Part shown: piece by piece, positions 1 to 5,391 of the stretch | Layout of the letters: each line of letters starts with the position of its first letter | Position numbering within the stretch: the first letter of the stretch is position 1 | NCBI GenBank assembly: GCA_026396375.1 | Contig: JAPLWW010000019.1 | Coordinates: 1-5,391 of the forward strand | From: Microcaldota archaeon | Lineage (GTDB): Archaea > Micrarchaeota > Micrarchaeia > Anstonellales > J096 | Direction: 5' to 3' | Length of the DNA stretch: 5,391 bases | The notes under the pieces: model-generated | The model's database searches: none | Seen by the model: the letters and a program-made list of their open reading frames with translations, nothing else | Told to the model about the DNA's origin: nothing | Program-made: the position numbers and the translations under genes

Positions 1-1
1 C

Positions 2-733
2 CAAAAGAATGAGAACGACTCGGTATTCTTCAGCAAGTTCTACCTTTTTACCAGGGAATTCAAAAAATGGAGAAACATAGTCTATCTTGATTCGGACATC
101 CTGGTCAGGGGATCGCTTGAGGACCTGGCAAAGGCGAAGGGATTCGCATCGACTCGGGATAACACGATATTCCTGCTGGAGCAATTCATACTATCTGATC
201 ATGAAAAGAAGGCTTGCGATGAATTGCGGAAGGGATACCGCATGGAAAAGGACGCTTTTTGCTCAGGCATGTTTGCATTCAGCACGGATATCATAAAGGA
301 AAAAACGTTCGATGAATTGAAGGGACTGGCGGAAAGATATGGGTCGGTGGCAAAGTACAGGGAACAGAGCATAATTAATCTTTATTTCTGCGGGAAATGG
401 CATAGGCTGCCGGATGTCTTCGGGATTCTTGTCACTTACATTGGAAAGGACCTGATGATGAAGGATAATGTGGACGGGATAATCCTGCATTTTGCAGGGC
501 CGAAAAAGCCGTGGGACAGGGACAGCAGGTATTACCAGGAATGGAAATCCAGCCTCGACAGGGCAGATGGGATAGACATCTCCAGGCCCCAAAAGCCTGC
601 AAGAATCTGGACATGGGAGGAGATGCTGGAGCAGGAAAGGCTGTTGAAATCAAGGCCAAGGCAGATCCTCAAGAATGCTTTCTTTCGTATGAAGATGAAG
701 GCGCTTGAATGCCTGAACGGGAGATCTGGATGA
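2..733 (+). CDS. Family-8-like glycosyltransferase, upstream tandem copy, 5' end cut by window edge
   Basis: This is the last 243 residues of a retaining nucleotide-sugar glycosyltransferase resembling GT8 (LgtC/glycogenin type); the frame is open from base 2 to the TGA stop. Numbering from the first visible codon, I see the metal-binding DxD as YLDSD (D30, D32), FCSGMFAF at 86-93 in the place of the family's F-N-[AS]-G-V, EQSIINLYF at 121-129 in the place of the DQxxLN motif, and HFAGPKKPW at 163-171, the HxxGxxKPW motif supplying the last metal-ligand histidine. Alignment to the next gene indicates that about 74 N-terminal residues, some 220 bp, lie to the left of the window. The C-terminus is basic (SRPRQILKNAF). 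The motif acidic residue before Gln is Glu here but Asp in the neighbour. It overlaps the next gene by ATGA. Donor and acceptor sugars cannot be told from the sequence; a role in surface glycan or glycoprotein assembly is inference. Confidence 0.88.
   Translation, partial: QKNENDSVFFSKFYLFTREFKKWRNIVYLDSDILVRGSLEDLAKAKGFASTRDNTIFLLEQFILSDHEKKACDELRKGYRMEKDAFCSGMFAFSTDIIKEKTFDELKGLAERYGSVAKYREQSIINLYFCGKWHRLPDVFGILVTYIGKDLMMKDNVDGIILHFAGPKKPWDRDSRYYQEWKSSLDRADGIDISRPQKPARIWTWEEMLEQERLLKSRPRQILKNAFFRMKMKALECLNGRSG
719..723 (+). promoter_or_regulatory. Ribosome binding site deciding the 730 start
   Basis: GGGAG lies six bases before the ATG at 730 and can pair with the CUCC of the 16S rRNA 3' end. 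It is located inside the upstream glycosyltransferase gene, just before its TGA. With the ATGA overlap it points to translational coupling of the two genes. The alternative ATG at 709 has no comparable element. Confidence 0.6.
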
Positions 734-1701
734 AAGGGCATGGGAAAAGGAACCTTTTGGTCACTTTGACAGGGAAAAATCATGTTGATTATGCTAAGCA
801 GCTTTTCTCCAGCGTCTACTGGAATGCGGGATGGAAGGGAAACTACATGCTGCTGGCCTATGATGTGCCGGAGAGGGAGCTTGGATGGTTCAGGAAGAAA
901 GGAATTCTTGTAAAGAAATGCAGACCAAAAATCGAAAAGAGCATTATGGACATTGGGAAAAAGAATTATCCCATATGCTTATGCAAATTCTATCTGTTCA
1001 CAAAGGAGTTCAGGAAATGGAAAAACATAGTCTATCTTGACACCGACATCATAGTTAGGGGCTCGCTGGAGGATCTTACGAAAGTGAGGGGATTTGCCTC
1101 AACACTGGACGCATGGAGCAGCCTGCTTTTCTACCAGTTTGATTTCAGCGGGGAAAATCGGAATGAATACCTGAAAATGAGGAAAAGATACTCTTTTGGG
1201 GAAAGGGCATTTTGCTCAGGGGTTTTTGCATTCAGCACGGATATCATAAATGACAGAATGTTTGGAGACCTCAAAGAATTGATCAATAGATATATCCCAA
1301 TATCAACCGGCACTGACCAGGCGACACTGAACCTGTATTTCAACAAGAAATGGAAGACGCTTCCTGATGCATTTGGCGTTCAGGTCAACTCTGAGGACAT
1401 CTACATTATGGGCAGGATAATAAACTTCAACAGGAATGTTGACGGCATAGTCCTGCATTTTGCGGGATCAAAAAAGCCATGGGAAAGGGACAGCGTATAT
1501 TACAGGGAATGGAAAGGCAACCTTGACAAAGCGGATGAGATGGATCCCAGGAGGGTTCCGGCTCCTGCAAGGGCATGGACAATGGAGGAGATAGAAAGGC
1601 ATGGCCTTGAGCTGAAGCTGAGGCCAAGGCACATGATAAGAAAGCTGATCCTGCATCTGAAGTTCAGCCTTATTGAGCTGTATTATGGAATGGGAAAATA
1701 A
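730..1701 (+). CDS. Family-8-like glycosyltransferase, complete downstream tandem copy
   Basis: This 323-residue protein is a paralogue of the preceding gene, and its length is normal for bacterial-type GT8 enzymes, which transfer a sugar from a nucleotide-sugar donor with retention of configuration. Visible landmarks are an N-terminal LLVTLTGKNHVDYAKQLFSS strand-helix start (about 8-27), YLDTD with the metal-binding DxD at 104-106, FCSGVFAFSTD at 161-171, TDQATLNLYF at 195-204 (the canonical DQxxLN region), and HFAGSKKPW at 243-251. A basic-hydrophobic C-terminal stretch (RPRHMIRKLILHL) could be amphipathic and hold the enzyme at the membrane; no signal peptide or full membrane span is seen. 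I chose the ATG at 730, not the in-frame ATG at 709, because it forms an ATGA overlap with the upstream stop and has GGGAG six bases before it. Over the block around DxD, 31 of 39 residues match the upstream copy. Substrate is unknown. Confidence 0.92.
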   Translation: MKGHGKRNLLVTLTGKNHVDYAKQLFSSVYWNAGWKGNYMLLAYDVPERELGWFRKKGILVKKCRPKIEKSIMDIGKKNYPICLCKFYLFTKEFRKWKNIVYLDTDIIVRGSLEDLTKVRGFASTLDAWSSLLFYQFDFSGENRNEYLKMRKRYSFGERAFCSGVFAFSTDIINDRMFGDLKELINRYIPISTGTDQATLNLYFNKKWKTLPDAFGVQVNSEDIYIMGRIINFNRNVDGIVLHFAGSKKPWERDSVYYREWKGNLDKADEMDPRRVPAPARAWTMEEIERHGLELKLRPRHMIRKLILHLKFSLIELYYGMGK

Positions 1702-1714
1702 GACGGGCCTGTGG
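1702..1714. other. Convergent gene junction, 13 bp
   Basis: The plus-strand glycosyltransferase stop (TAA at 1699-1701) and the minus-strand stop of the 464-residue gene (1715-1717) are only 13 bp apart. No stem-loop is visible. The nearest T-rich tracts that could end transcription lie inside the opposing genes: a run of five T at 1760-1764 for the plus strand, and four T (read on the minus strand) at 1695-1698. The two transcripts therefore probably overlap at their 3' ends. Confidence 0.55.
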
Positions 1715-3109
1715 TCATGCCAGCCTCTGCTTCTTGCGGGAGGGAACCATGCTGAGCCCTTTTTCATCCTCGAATTTATCAATCATCTGATCAACATTTA
1801 GTTCCCTGTATTTGGAAGCGCTGGATTTATCACGGAGATTGATAAGGAAATTATTGAGGTCCTCCTTGTCCATCTTCATCAATCTCTTAACAACGGAACC
1901 ATCGATGCGGTCTGCGTTTTCAGGATTATCCAGGACCATTTCCACTATGACTGTTGTCGCATAGATAAGCTTTTCCCTTGTTTCCTTGTCAACAGTCTTT
2001 GCTTTCTTGAGGTATGACGCTACCGTATTGGTGACGCCCCAAAAGAAACCTCCTACGTTGGCTGTGATCTCATCGGAATTAGATGCATTTCTCATTATGC
2101 CCCTTTCGCTTTGAATGGTAAATGTTCCTATGACGGAAGCTAGCTGCATAAACGCATATGCATCATTGATTGAGCCGTTTTTCAGGCCTTTTGCATAGAT
2201 TTTTGCGATTGGATAATCCGCACTTACCGAGGTTTTAGCAAAGTTTTCAATAAGGCCGCCAAGATTTTCAATGATGACGTCTGCGCCTGCCCTGGTCAAT
2301 GCGCTAAAAATAGGCACATAGATTACTGCATTTGTCAAATCATCAATATTTGAATTGTTCCCCATTATTGCCGAATATGTGGCCATTTGGGCAGCGGATC
2401 CCGCAGAATAAGTTCCTGCTCCGGTAGCACTGCTTATCCCCTGGCCAGTAGCTTTGATTGATCTTCCGGTAATTGCTACAGCTTCGTTTAAAAATTTTAA
2501 ACATATGGGAAGATCCCTCTTTTTGCCCAACACGGCAGAAAGCGCCTCATTTGTATATGTTAAGAATATGAGCCTTTCATTGTCAGTCCAGGCAGGATTT
2601 TCCTTTGTTTCGTAACTGCTGGAAGGATTTAGAGTTGATCTGAGAGCGCGATAGATTTCATTGCCCCACGGTTCACTCATCCTGGTCATAAGCTTCTCCA
2701 CCAGCTCATTTGAACTTTCCCCTTCCTCTTTTTTTCTTGATACCAGCGCCGATACGCTTGTTATGAAATCCTTGGCAAGGGGAGGATCCAATCTTGCAAG
2801 ATTAAACGCCATGTAATCGAACATATAGCGCGCCCTTTCATTTTCTTTGCTTCCAAGCGCAGAAATCGCAGCATTATACGTTTTTTCCAAGCTGGATCCC
2901 TTGATGTGCTTAGAGTATAATTCGGCTTCCATGGCTTCGCAGGAGTATACGCCGCCATAATTTTGTTTGTTCTGCGTTAGATCCTTCAAGTCGGCTTTCA
3001 GCGTGTTCATGATATCGTTATAGCTCGCTGTTTTTTTAGTAAGTTCTTCAACAACCTTCTTTGATGGCTGTTTTGCTACCTTTTTTTCTACCACTTGTGT
3101 ATCTCCCAT
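1715..3109 (-). CDS. Unknown 464-residue, mostly helical soluble protein
   Basis: I do not recognise this protein. It starts at the ATG at 3109 and ends in TGA. The N-terminus (1-25) is Lys/Glu/Val-rich and looks disordered, with no signal peptide. From about 27 to 210 it reads as amphipathic helices. A Gly/Ser/Ala/Thr-rich low-complexity segment runs from about 218 to 250 (for example TGQGISSATGAG). A more hydrophobic region follows (260-290, 318-333, 350-366) that is not long or uniform enough for a clear membrane span. The C-terminal third (370-450) is charged and helical, and the tail ends in a basic SRKKQRLA. I see no catalytic signature, zinc ligands or nucleotide-binding loop. Only two cysteines are conspicuous (57 and 203). 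There is no Shine-Dalgarno match, but a TATA-like box centred about 26 bp before the ATG fits a leaderless message. Spot counts give lower GC (71/180) than glyA (95/180). It could be a structural, scaffold or lineage-specific protein. Confidence 0.85.
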   Translation of the reverse strand: MGDTQVVEKKVAKQPSKKVVEELTKKTASYNDIMNTLKADLKDLTQNKQNYGGVYSCEAMEAELYSKHIKGSSLEKTYNAAISALGSKENERARYMFDYMAFNLARLDPPLAKDFITSVSALVSRKKEEGESSNELVEKLMTRMSEPWGNEIYRALRSTLNPSSSYETKENPAWTDNERLIFLTYTNEALSAVLGKKRDLPICLKFLNEAVAITGRSIKATGQGISSATGAGTYSAGSAAQMATYSAIMGNNSNIDDLTNAVIYVPIFSALTRAGADVIIENLGGLIENFAKTSVSADYPIAKIYAKGLKNGSINDAYAFMQLASVIGTFTIQSERGIMRNASNSDEITANVGGFFWGVTNTVASYLKKAKTVDKETREKLIYATTVIVEMVLDNPENADRIDGSVVKRLMKMDKEDLNNFLINLRDKSSASKYRELNVDQMIDKFEDEKGLSMVPSRKKQRLA

Positions 3110-3129
3110 AACCCTATTATGGCTGATTG

Positions 3130-3145
3130 AATTTAAAAAAATATG
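3130..3145 (-). promoter_or_regulatory. TATA-like promoter of the 464-residue gene, possibly doubling as glyA terminator
   Basis: Read on the minus strand this is CATATTTTTTTAAATT, with the TTTTAAA centre near 3135, about 26 bp before the ATG at 3109. That is the archaeal TATA-to-start distance, so transcription would begin at or next to the ATG (leaderless). The same stretch holds a run of seven T (3141-3135) downstream of the glyA stop, which could act as an archaeal oligo-T terminator. The gap between the two genes is 78 bp, and I see no strong hairpin in it. Confidence 0.45.
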
Positions 3146-3187
3146 CTATTTCCGGCTTCCTAGACGGGCTTTTTACATATCCTTCCT

Positions 3188-4540
3188 CTATCCCAGTATC
3201 CCCATCCCGGGATAGAGCGGGAACTTCCTGCAAAGCTCGATTACTTCCTTCCTTGTTGCCAGAACCTTCTGGTTTGACTTGATGTCATCCTTGAACTTCT
3301 TGAGGAAGGCGTTCCTTTGTTCCTTGTCCTCTGGAAGCTCGTTGCCGCACACTTCCTTAGCGATGCCGGCGATCCATTTGCCTATCAGCTTCATCTCTTC
3401 CTCCTTCATGCCCCTTGTTGTTATTGCCGGAGTACCCAGCCTCAATCCGCTTGGATAAAAAGGGGAGGAAGGGTCATTTGGGATGGTGTTCTTGTTTGCA
3501 GTCAGGTTGGCCTCATCCATGGCATCCTGGAGCAATACCCCCTTGCCTTTGCCGAAAGGAGTAAGGTCAACTAGGACCATGTGGTTGTCAGTCCCGTTGG
3601 TTACTATCTTTATGCCGTTGTCCATTAGGCTCTGGCCAAGGGCCTTTGCGTTCTTCACTATCTGCTGGGCGTAAACCTTGAATTCAGGCCTGAGCGATTC
3701 GCCTAGGGCAACTGCGATTGCCGCAGTTGTGTGGTCATGGGGGCCTCCCTGCAAACCTGGGAAGATCGCCCTGTCAATTTTCTGGGGCAATTCAGAATCC
3801 TTTTCAATGCCCTTCCTGGTCACCATTATCATGCCTCCCCTTGGGCCTCTCAATGTCTTGTGGGTTGTTGTTGTGATTATATGGGCATAGGGAGACGGGC
3901 TTTTGTGAACGCCAGCTATTACAAGCCCTGAGATATGCGCGATATCAGCGGCCAAATAAGCCCCAACCTCGTCAGCGATCTTCCCAAGCTCCTCAAAAGG
4001 GAATTCCCTGACATAGGCTGTTGCCCCAACCCAGATGAGCTTTGGCTTGTTCTCAATTGCAAGTTTCCTTATTTCCTCAATGTCCAGATAGCCATCAGGT
4101 TTCACATGGTAGGAAACGCTCTTGAACAGCTGCCCTGTCATTGAGGTTTTCCAGCCATGAGTCAAATGACCACCATCAGGGAGGTTCTGGCCCATGATGA
4201 CATCCCCGTATTTGCAGACTGCGCAATAGACCGCGAAATTGGCAGGGCTTCCTGAATAGGGCTGGACATTTGCATGCTCCACGTTGAATGCCTTCTTTGC
4301 CCTTGCAATGGCTAGGCTTTCAATGGTGTCGATGTTCCTGTTCCCTCCGTAGTACCTTTTGCCGGCATAGCCTTCGGAATACTTGTTTGTCAGTATGCTT
4401 CCCATGGCCTGCAAAACTGCCTTGCTCACGTAATTCTCAGAAGGGATAAGCTCAAGCCCCTCCTTCTGCCTTTTGATCTCGCTTTTTATTGCTGTGGAAA
4501 TCTCTGAATCTGATTTTTCAATATCGTCCATCATGGCCAT
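3188..4540 (-). CDS. glyA: Serine hydroxymethyltransferase (GlyA)
   Basis: This cytosolic PLP enzyme interconverts serine and glycine, passing the one-carbon unit to a tetrahydropterin carrier (folate, or a methanopterin in some archaea), and so feeds glycine, purine and methyl metabolism. It is 450 residues, slightly longer than the typical 415-430. Signature sites are LELIPSENY at 29-37, KRYYGG at 61-66, DGGHLTHG at 122-129, the PLP-ring aspartate in ADIAHISG (D199), the Schiff-base lysine in TTTTHKTLRGPRGG (K228), GLQGGPHDH at 262-270 and the carboxylate-binding arginine in SGLRLGTPAITTRG (R367). All expected catalytic residues are present. I chose the ATG at 4540 over the in-frame GTG at 4549 because GGGTG lies six bases before it; ATGs at 4534 and 4531 are also possible. 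It follows the phosphoesterase by 45 bp and has a TATA-like box in that gap. LPDGGHLTHG and GGPHDH recall the eukaryotic/mixed subtype more than the E. coli form. Confidence 0.97.
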   Translation of the reverse strand: MAMMDDIEKSDSEISTAIKSEIKRQKEGLELIPSENYVSKAVLQAMGSILTNKYSEGYAGKRYYGGNRNIDTIESLAIARAKKAFNVEHANVQPYSGSPANFAVYCAVCKYGDVIMGQNLPDGGHLTHGWKTSMTGQLFKSVSYHVKPDGYLDIEEIRKLAIENKPKLIWVGATAYVREFPFEELGKIADEVGAYLAADIAHISGLVIAGVHKSPSPYAHIITTTTHKTLRGPRGGMIMVTRKGIEKDSELPQKIDRAIFPGLQGGPHDHTTAAIAVALGESLRPEFKVYAQQIVKNAKALGQSLMDNGIKIVTNGTDNHMVLVDLTPFGKGKGVLLQDAMDEANLTANKNTIPNDPSSPFYPSGLRLGTPAITTRGMKEEEMKLIGKWIAGIAKEVCGNELPEDKEQRNAFLKKFKDDIKSNQKVLATRKEVIELCRKFPLYPGMGILG

Positions 4541-4546
4541 AGATAA

Positions 4547-4551
4547 CACCC
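4547..4551 (-). promoter_or_regulatory. Ribosome binding site of glyA
   Basis: Read on the minus strand this is GGGTG, six bases before the ATG at 4540; GGTG can pair with the CACC near the 16S rRNA 3' end. It overlaps the alternative GTG start at 4549, which argues against that codon being the start. Confidence 0.5.
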
Positions 4552-4575
4552 GCTTACTGGGAATTGGCCCAAGTT

Positions 4576-4585
4576 GTTTAAATAA
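4576..4585 (-). promoter_or_regulatory. TATA-like promoter of glyA
   Basis: TTATTTAAAC on the minus strand, directly after the phosphoesterase stop codon, is centred about 40 bp before the glyA ATG. A start site 26 bp downstream of its centre (near 4554) would give a leader of about 14 bases that just contains the GGGTG ribosome binding site. This is consistent with glyA having its own promoter, though read-through from the phosphoesterase gene is not excluded. Confidence 0.45.
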
Positions 4586-5296
4586 TTATCCCACAAGCCT
4601 GCTGAGCTTTTTAAGTTTTCCCAATTCAACAACCTCGTCGTCTGCTATGGCATAGATCTCCGAGCTGCCCATGTCGCATTTTGACAGGATGGGGCTCAGC
4701 CACTCTCCTTCATTGAGGATGTTTGCACCCCTTGACAGGGGATTGAAGGCAGGAAGAACAAGCACGTTCTCCTTTTTGCAGTGGACGAAAACCGAGGCCT
4801 CGAATTTCGCCCCAACCTCGTCCCTCATCTTTATCATCGGATGCTCGTTGCCTATTATTGTAAGGATGTTTTTTTCCGGCTTGAGGTCAAGGTTGCCGTG
4901 GGTTATCCTATATTTTTTTATCTTGAAAAGCTCCTTGACCTCAGCCCCTTTCAGCATGTTCTGGATATAGAAGTCATGGTTACCCTTTATGGCTACAACC
5001 TCGGCAAGCTTCTGGATATCCTCAGCGTAATTTGCCAGCTCATCCCATTCTTGCCTTGTCCTTTTGCCAAAGGAATATTTCAGGTCCCCGTTAAGGACTA
5101 TTCTCTCAAGCTTATGTTTCACTATCAGCTCGCGGGTTTTCCTTGTCATCTCCACTGTCTGCAGCCTTGTGGATATCATGCTTGTCTCCTCCATTCCTAT
5201 ATGGAGGTCCGCGATAACTCCAGTTTTGATATCTTTTAGGACTACTGCCAAGTAAGGCGTAAGGATGACGTTTTTGGAGATTGCAAAATCCTTCAT
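4586..5296 (-). CDS. Archaeal calcineurin-like metallophosphoesterase (COG1407/TIGR00024 type)
   Basis: This is a 236-residue two-metal phosphoesterase of the calcineurin/Mre11 superfamily, in the archaeal ICC-like group sometimes labelled SbcD-related; the substrate is unknown and a nuclease or phosphodiesterase role is inference. Motifs in order are IADLHIG (D30, H32), NGDLKYSFG (D71), KGNHD (N106, H107), ITHGN (H133) and IIGNEHP (N150, H152). The usual last motif is GHxH; its first histidine, a metal ligand in Mre11, is Asn here. PAFNPLSRG at 182-190 matches a late conserved block of the family as I remember it. I chose the ATG at 5296 because a good TATA box centred near 5320 puts the transcription start there (leaderless). 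The ATG at 5305, adding three residues (MIS), lies only about 15 bp from that box and has no ribosome binding site, but it cannot be ruled out. The protein is cytosolic with no signal peptide. It lies 45 bp upstream of glyA. Confidence 0.9.
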   Translation of the reverse strand: MKDFAISKNVILTPYLAVVLKDIKTGVIADLHIGMEETSMISTRLQTVEMTRKTRELIVKHKLERIVLNGDLKYSFGKRTRQEWDELANYAEDIQKLAEVVAIKGNHDFYIQNMLKGAEVKELFKIKKYRITHGNLDLKPEKNILTIIGNEHPMIKMRDEVGAKFEASVFVHCKKENVLVLPAFNPLSRGANILNEGEWLSPILSKCDMGSSEIYAIADDEVVELGKLKKLSRLVG

Positions 5297-5315
5297 TGAT
5301 ATCATTAAGCTAGAC

Positions 5316-5326
5316 TAATATAAAAA
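5316..5326 (-). promoter_or_regulatory. TATA box of the metallophosphoesterase gene
   Basis: TTTTTATATTA on the minus strand is the best archaeal TATA-box match in the window. It lies in the short gap after the TAA of the preceding gene. Its centre (about 5320) is 24-25 bp before the ATG at 5296, which predicts a leaderless transcript. The leading run of five T (5326-5322) could also help end the upstream transcript. Confidence 0.5.
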
Positions 5327-5328
5327 GA

Positions 5329-5391
5329 TTATTTCCTTGGGACTTCCCTAACCAATACCTTGGAATCGTCAAGCAAAGAAACCTGCCCGAT
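5329..5391 (-). CDS. 3' end of an unidentified upstream gene, cut by right window edge
   Basis: Twenty codons are open on the minus strand from the window edge to a TAA at 5329-5331. The peptide ends in DDSKVLVREVPRK, a plausible charged protein C-terminus. Other frames here are open too, so openness is weak evidence. The support is that the stop falls immediately before the TATA box of the next gene, the gene runs in the same direction as its three neighbours, and no ATG occurs in the plus frames of this stretch. The product cannot be identified from 20 residues. Confidence 0.5.
   Translation of the reverse strand: MGQVSLLDDSKVLVREVPRK

Noticed and set aside
709..729. Upstream ATG at 709 as start of the second glycosyltransferase (seven extra residues)
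   Set aside because: It lacks a ribosome binding site, would overlap the upstream gene by 25 bp, and adds a charged stub before the first core strand. The ATG at 730 has GGGAG at good spacing and the common ATGA overlap.
224..733. A short 169-residue gene starting at TTG 224
   Set aside because: The frame is open back to base 2, and the DxD motif and strong similarity to the paralogue extend upstream of 224, so it is an internal codon of a gene cut by the window edge.
3142..3187. Possible stem-loop terminator after glyA
   Set aside because: Only a three-base-pair CCG/CGG pairing could be found around the loop, too weak to call; the T run is noted instead.
3162..3904. Twelve-base repeat AGACGGGCTTTT at 3162-3173 and 3893-3904 (first eight bases also at 1701-1708)
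   Set aside because: One copy lies inside glyA and is explained by coding; there is no symmetry, regular spacing or flanking conservation, so chance is the simplest explanation.
3317..4144. Plus-strand open frames opposite glyA
   Set aside because: The minus strand here encodes an unambiguous serine hydroxymethyltransferase; the antisense peptides have no family features.
4671..5239. Long plus-strand open frames opposite the metallophosphoesterase
   Set aside because: They lie antisense to a protein with intact ordered family motifs, show no recognisable motif of their own, and have no promoter in a sensible place. They are reading-frame shadows.
1..5391. tRNA, rRNA, CRISPR array, transposase or inverted-repeat ends
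   Set aside because: None could be seen: gaps between genes are 13 to 78 bp, too short for most RNA genes, and no regularly spaced direct repeats or recombinase motifs occur.

Overview
The window looks archaeal. The evidence is a metallophosphoesterase of the archaeal COG1407/TIGR00024 type, TATA-like boxes centred about 26 bp upstream of start codons with no room for a ribosome binding site (leaderless layout), and short Shine-Dalgarno matches where a leader exists. The compact gene packing and moderate GC would suit a small-genome archaeon such as a DPANN lineage. That placement is only an inference; no rRNA or other marker is present.

Layout. Positions 2-733 (+) are the 3' part of a family-8 glycosyltransferase gene cut by the left edge. 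Positions 730-1701 (+) are a complete paralogue of it, joined by a 4-base ATGA overlap. After a 13-bp gap the strand switches. Four genes then lie on the minus strand, read right to left: the last 20 codons of an unidentified gene (5329-5391), a metallophosphoesterase (4586-5296), serine hydroxymethyltransferase glyA (3188-4540), and a 464-residue mostly helical protein of unknown function (1715-3109). Each of the three complete minus-strand genes has a TATA-like box in the short gap in front of it, so they may be separate transcription units that happen to be co-directional.

How the genes relate. The two glycosyltransferases are a tandem duplicate, probably co-translated, and would add sugars from nucleotide-sugar donors to a glycan or glycoconjugate, perhaps as part of a surface-glycan locus to the left of the window. 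GlyA supplies glycine and one-carbon units. The phosphoesterase is a putative nuclease or phosphatase of unknown substrate. The unknown protein has no visible functional link to its neighbours. I see no insertion sequence, CRISPR array, tRNA, rRNA or convincing undescribed multi-gene system. The most open items are the 464-residue orphan, the divergence of catalytic motifs between the two glycosyltransferases, and the altered GHxH motif of the phosphoesterase.
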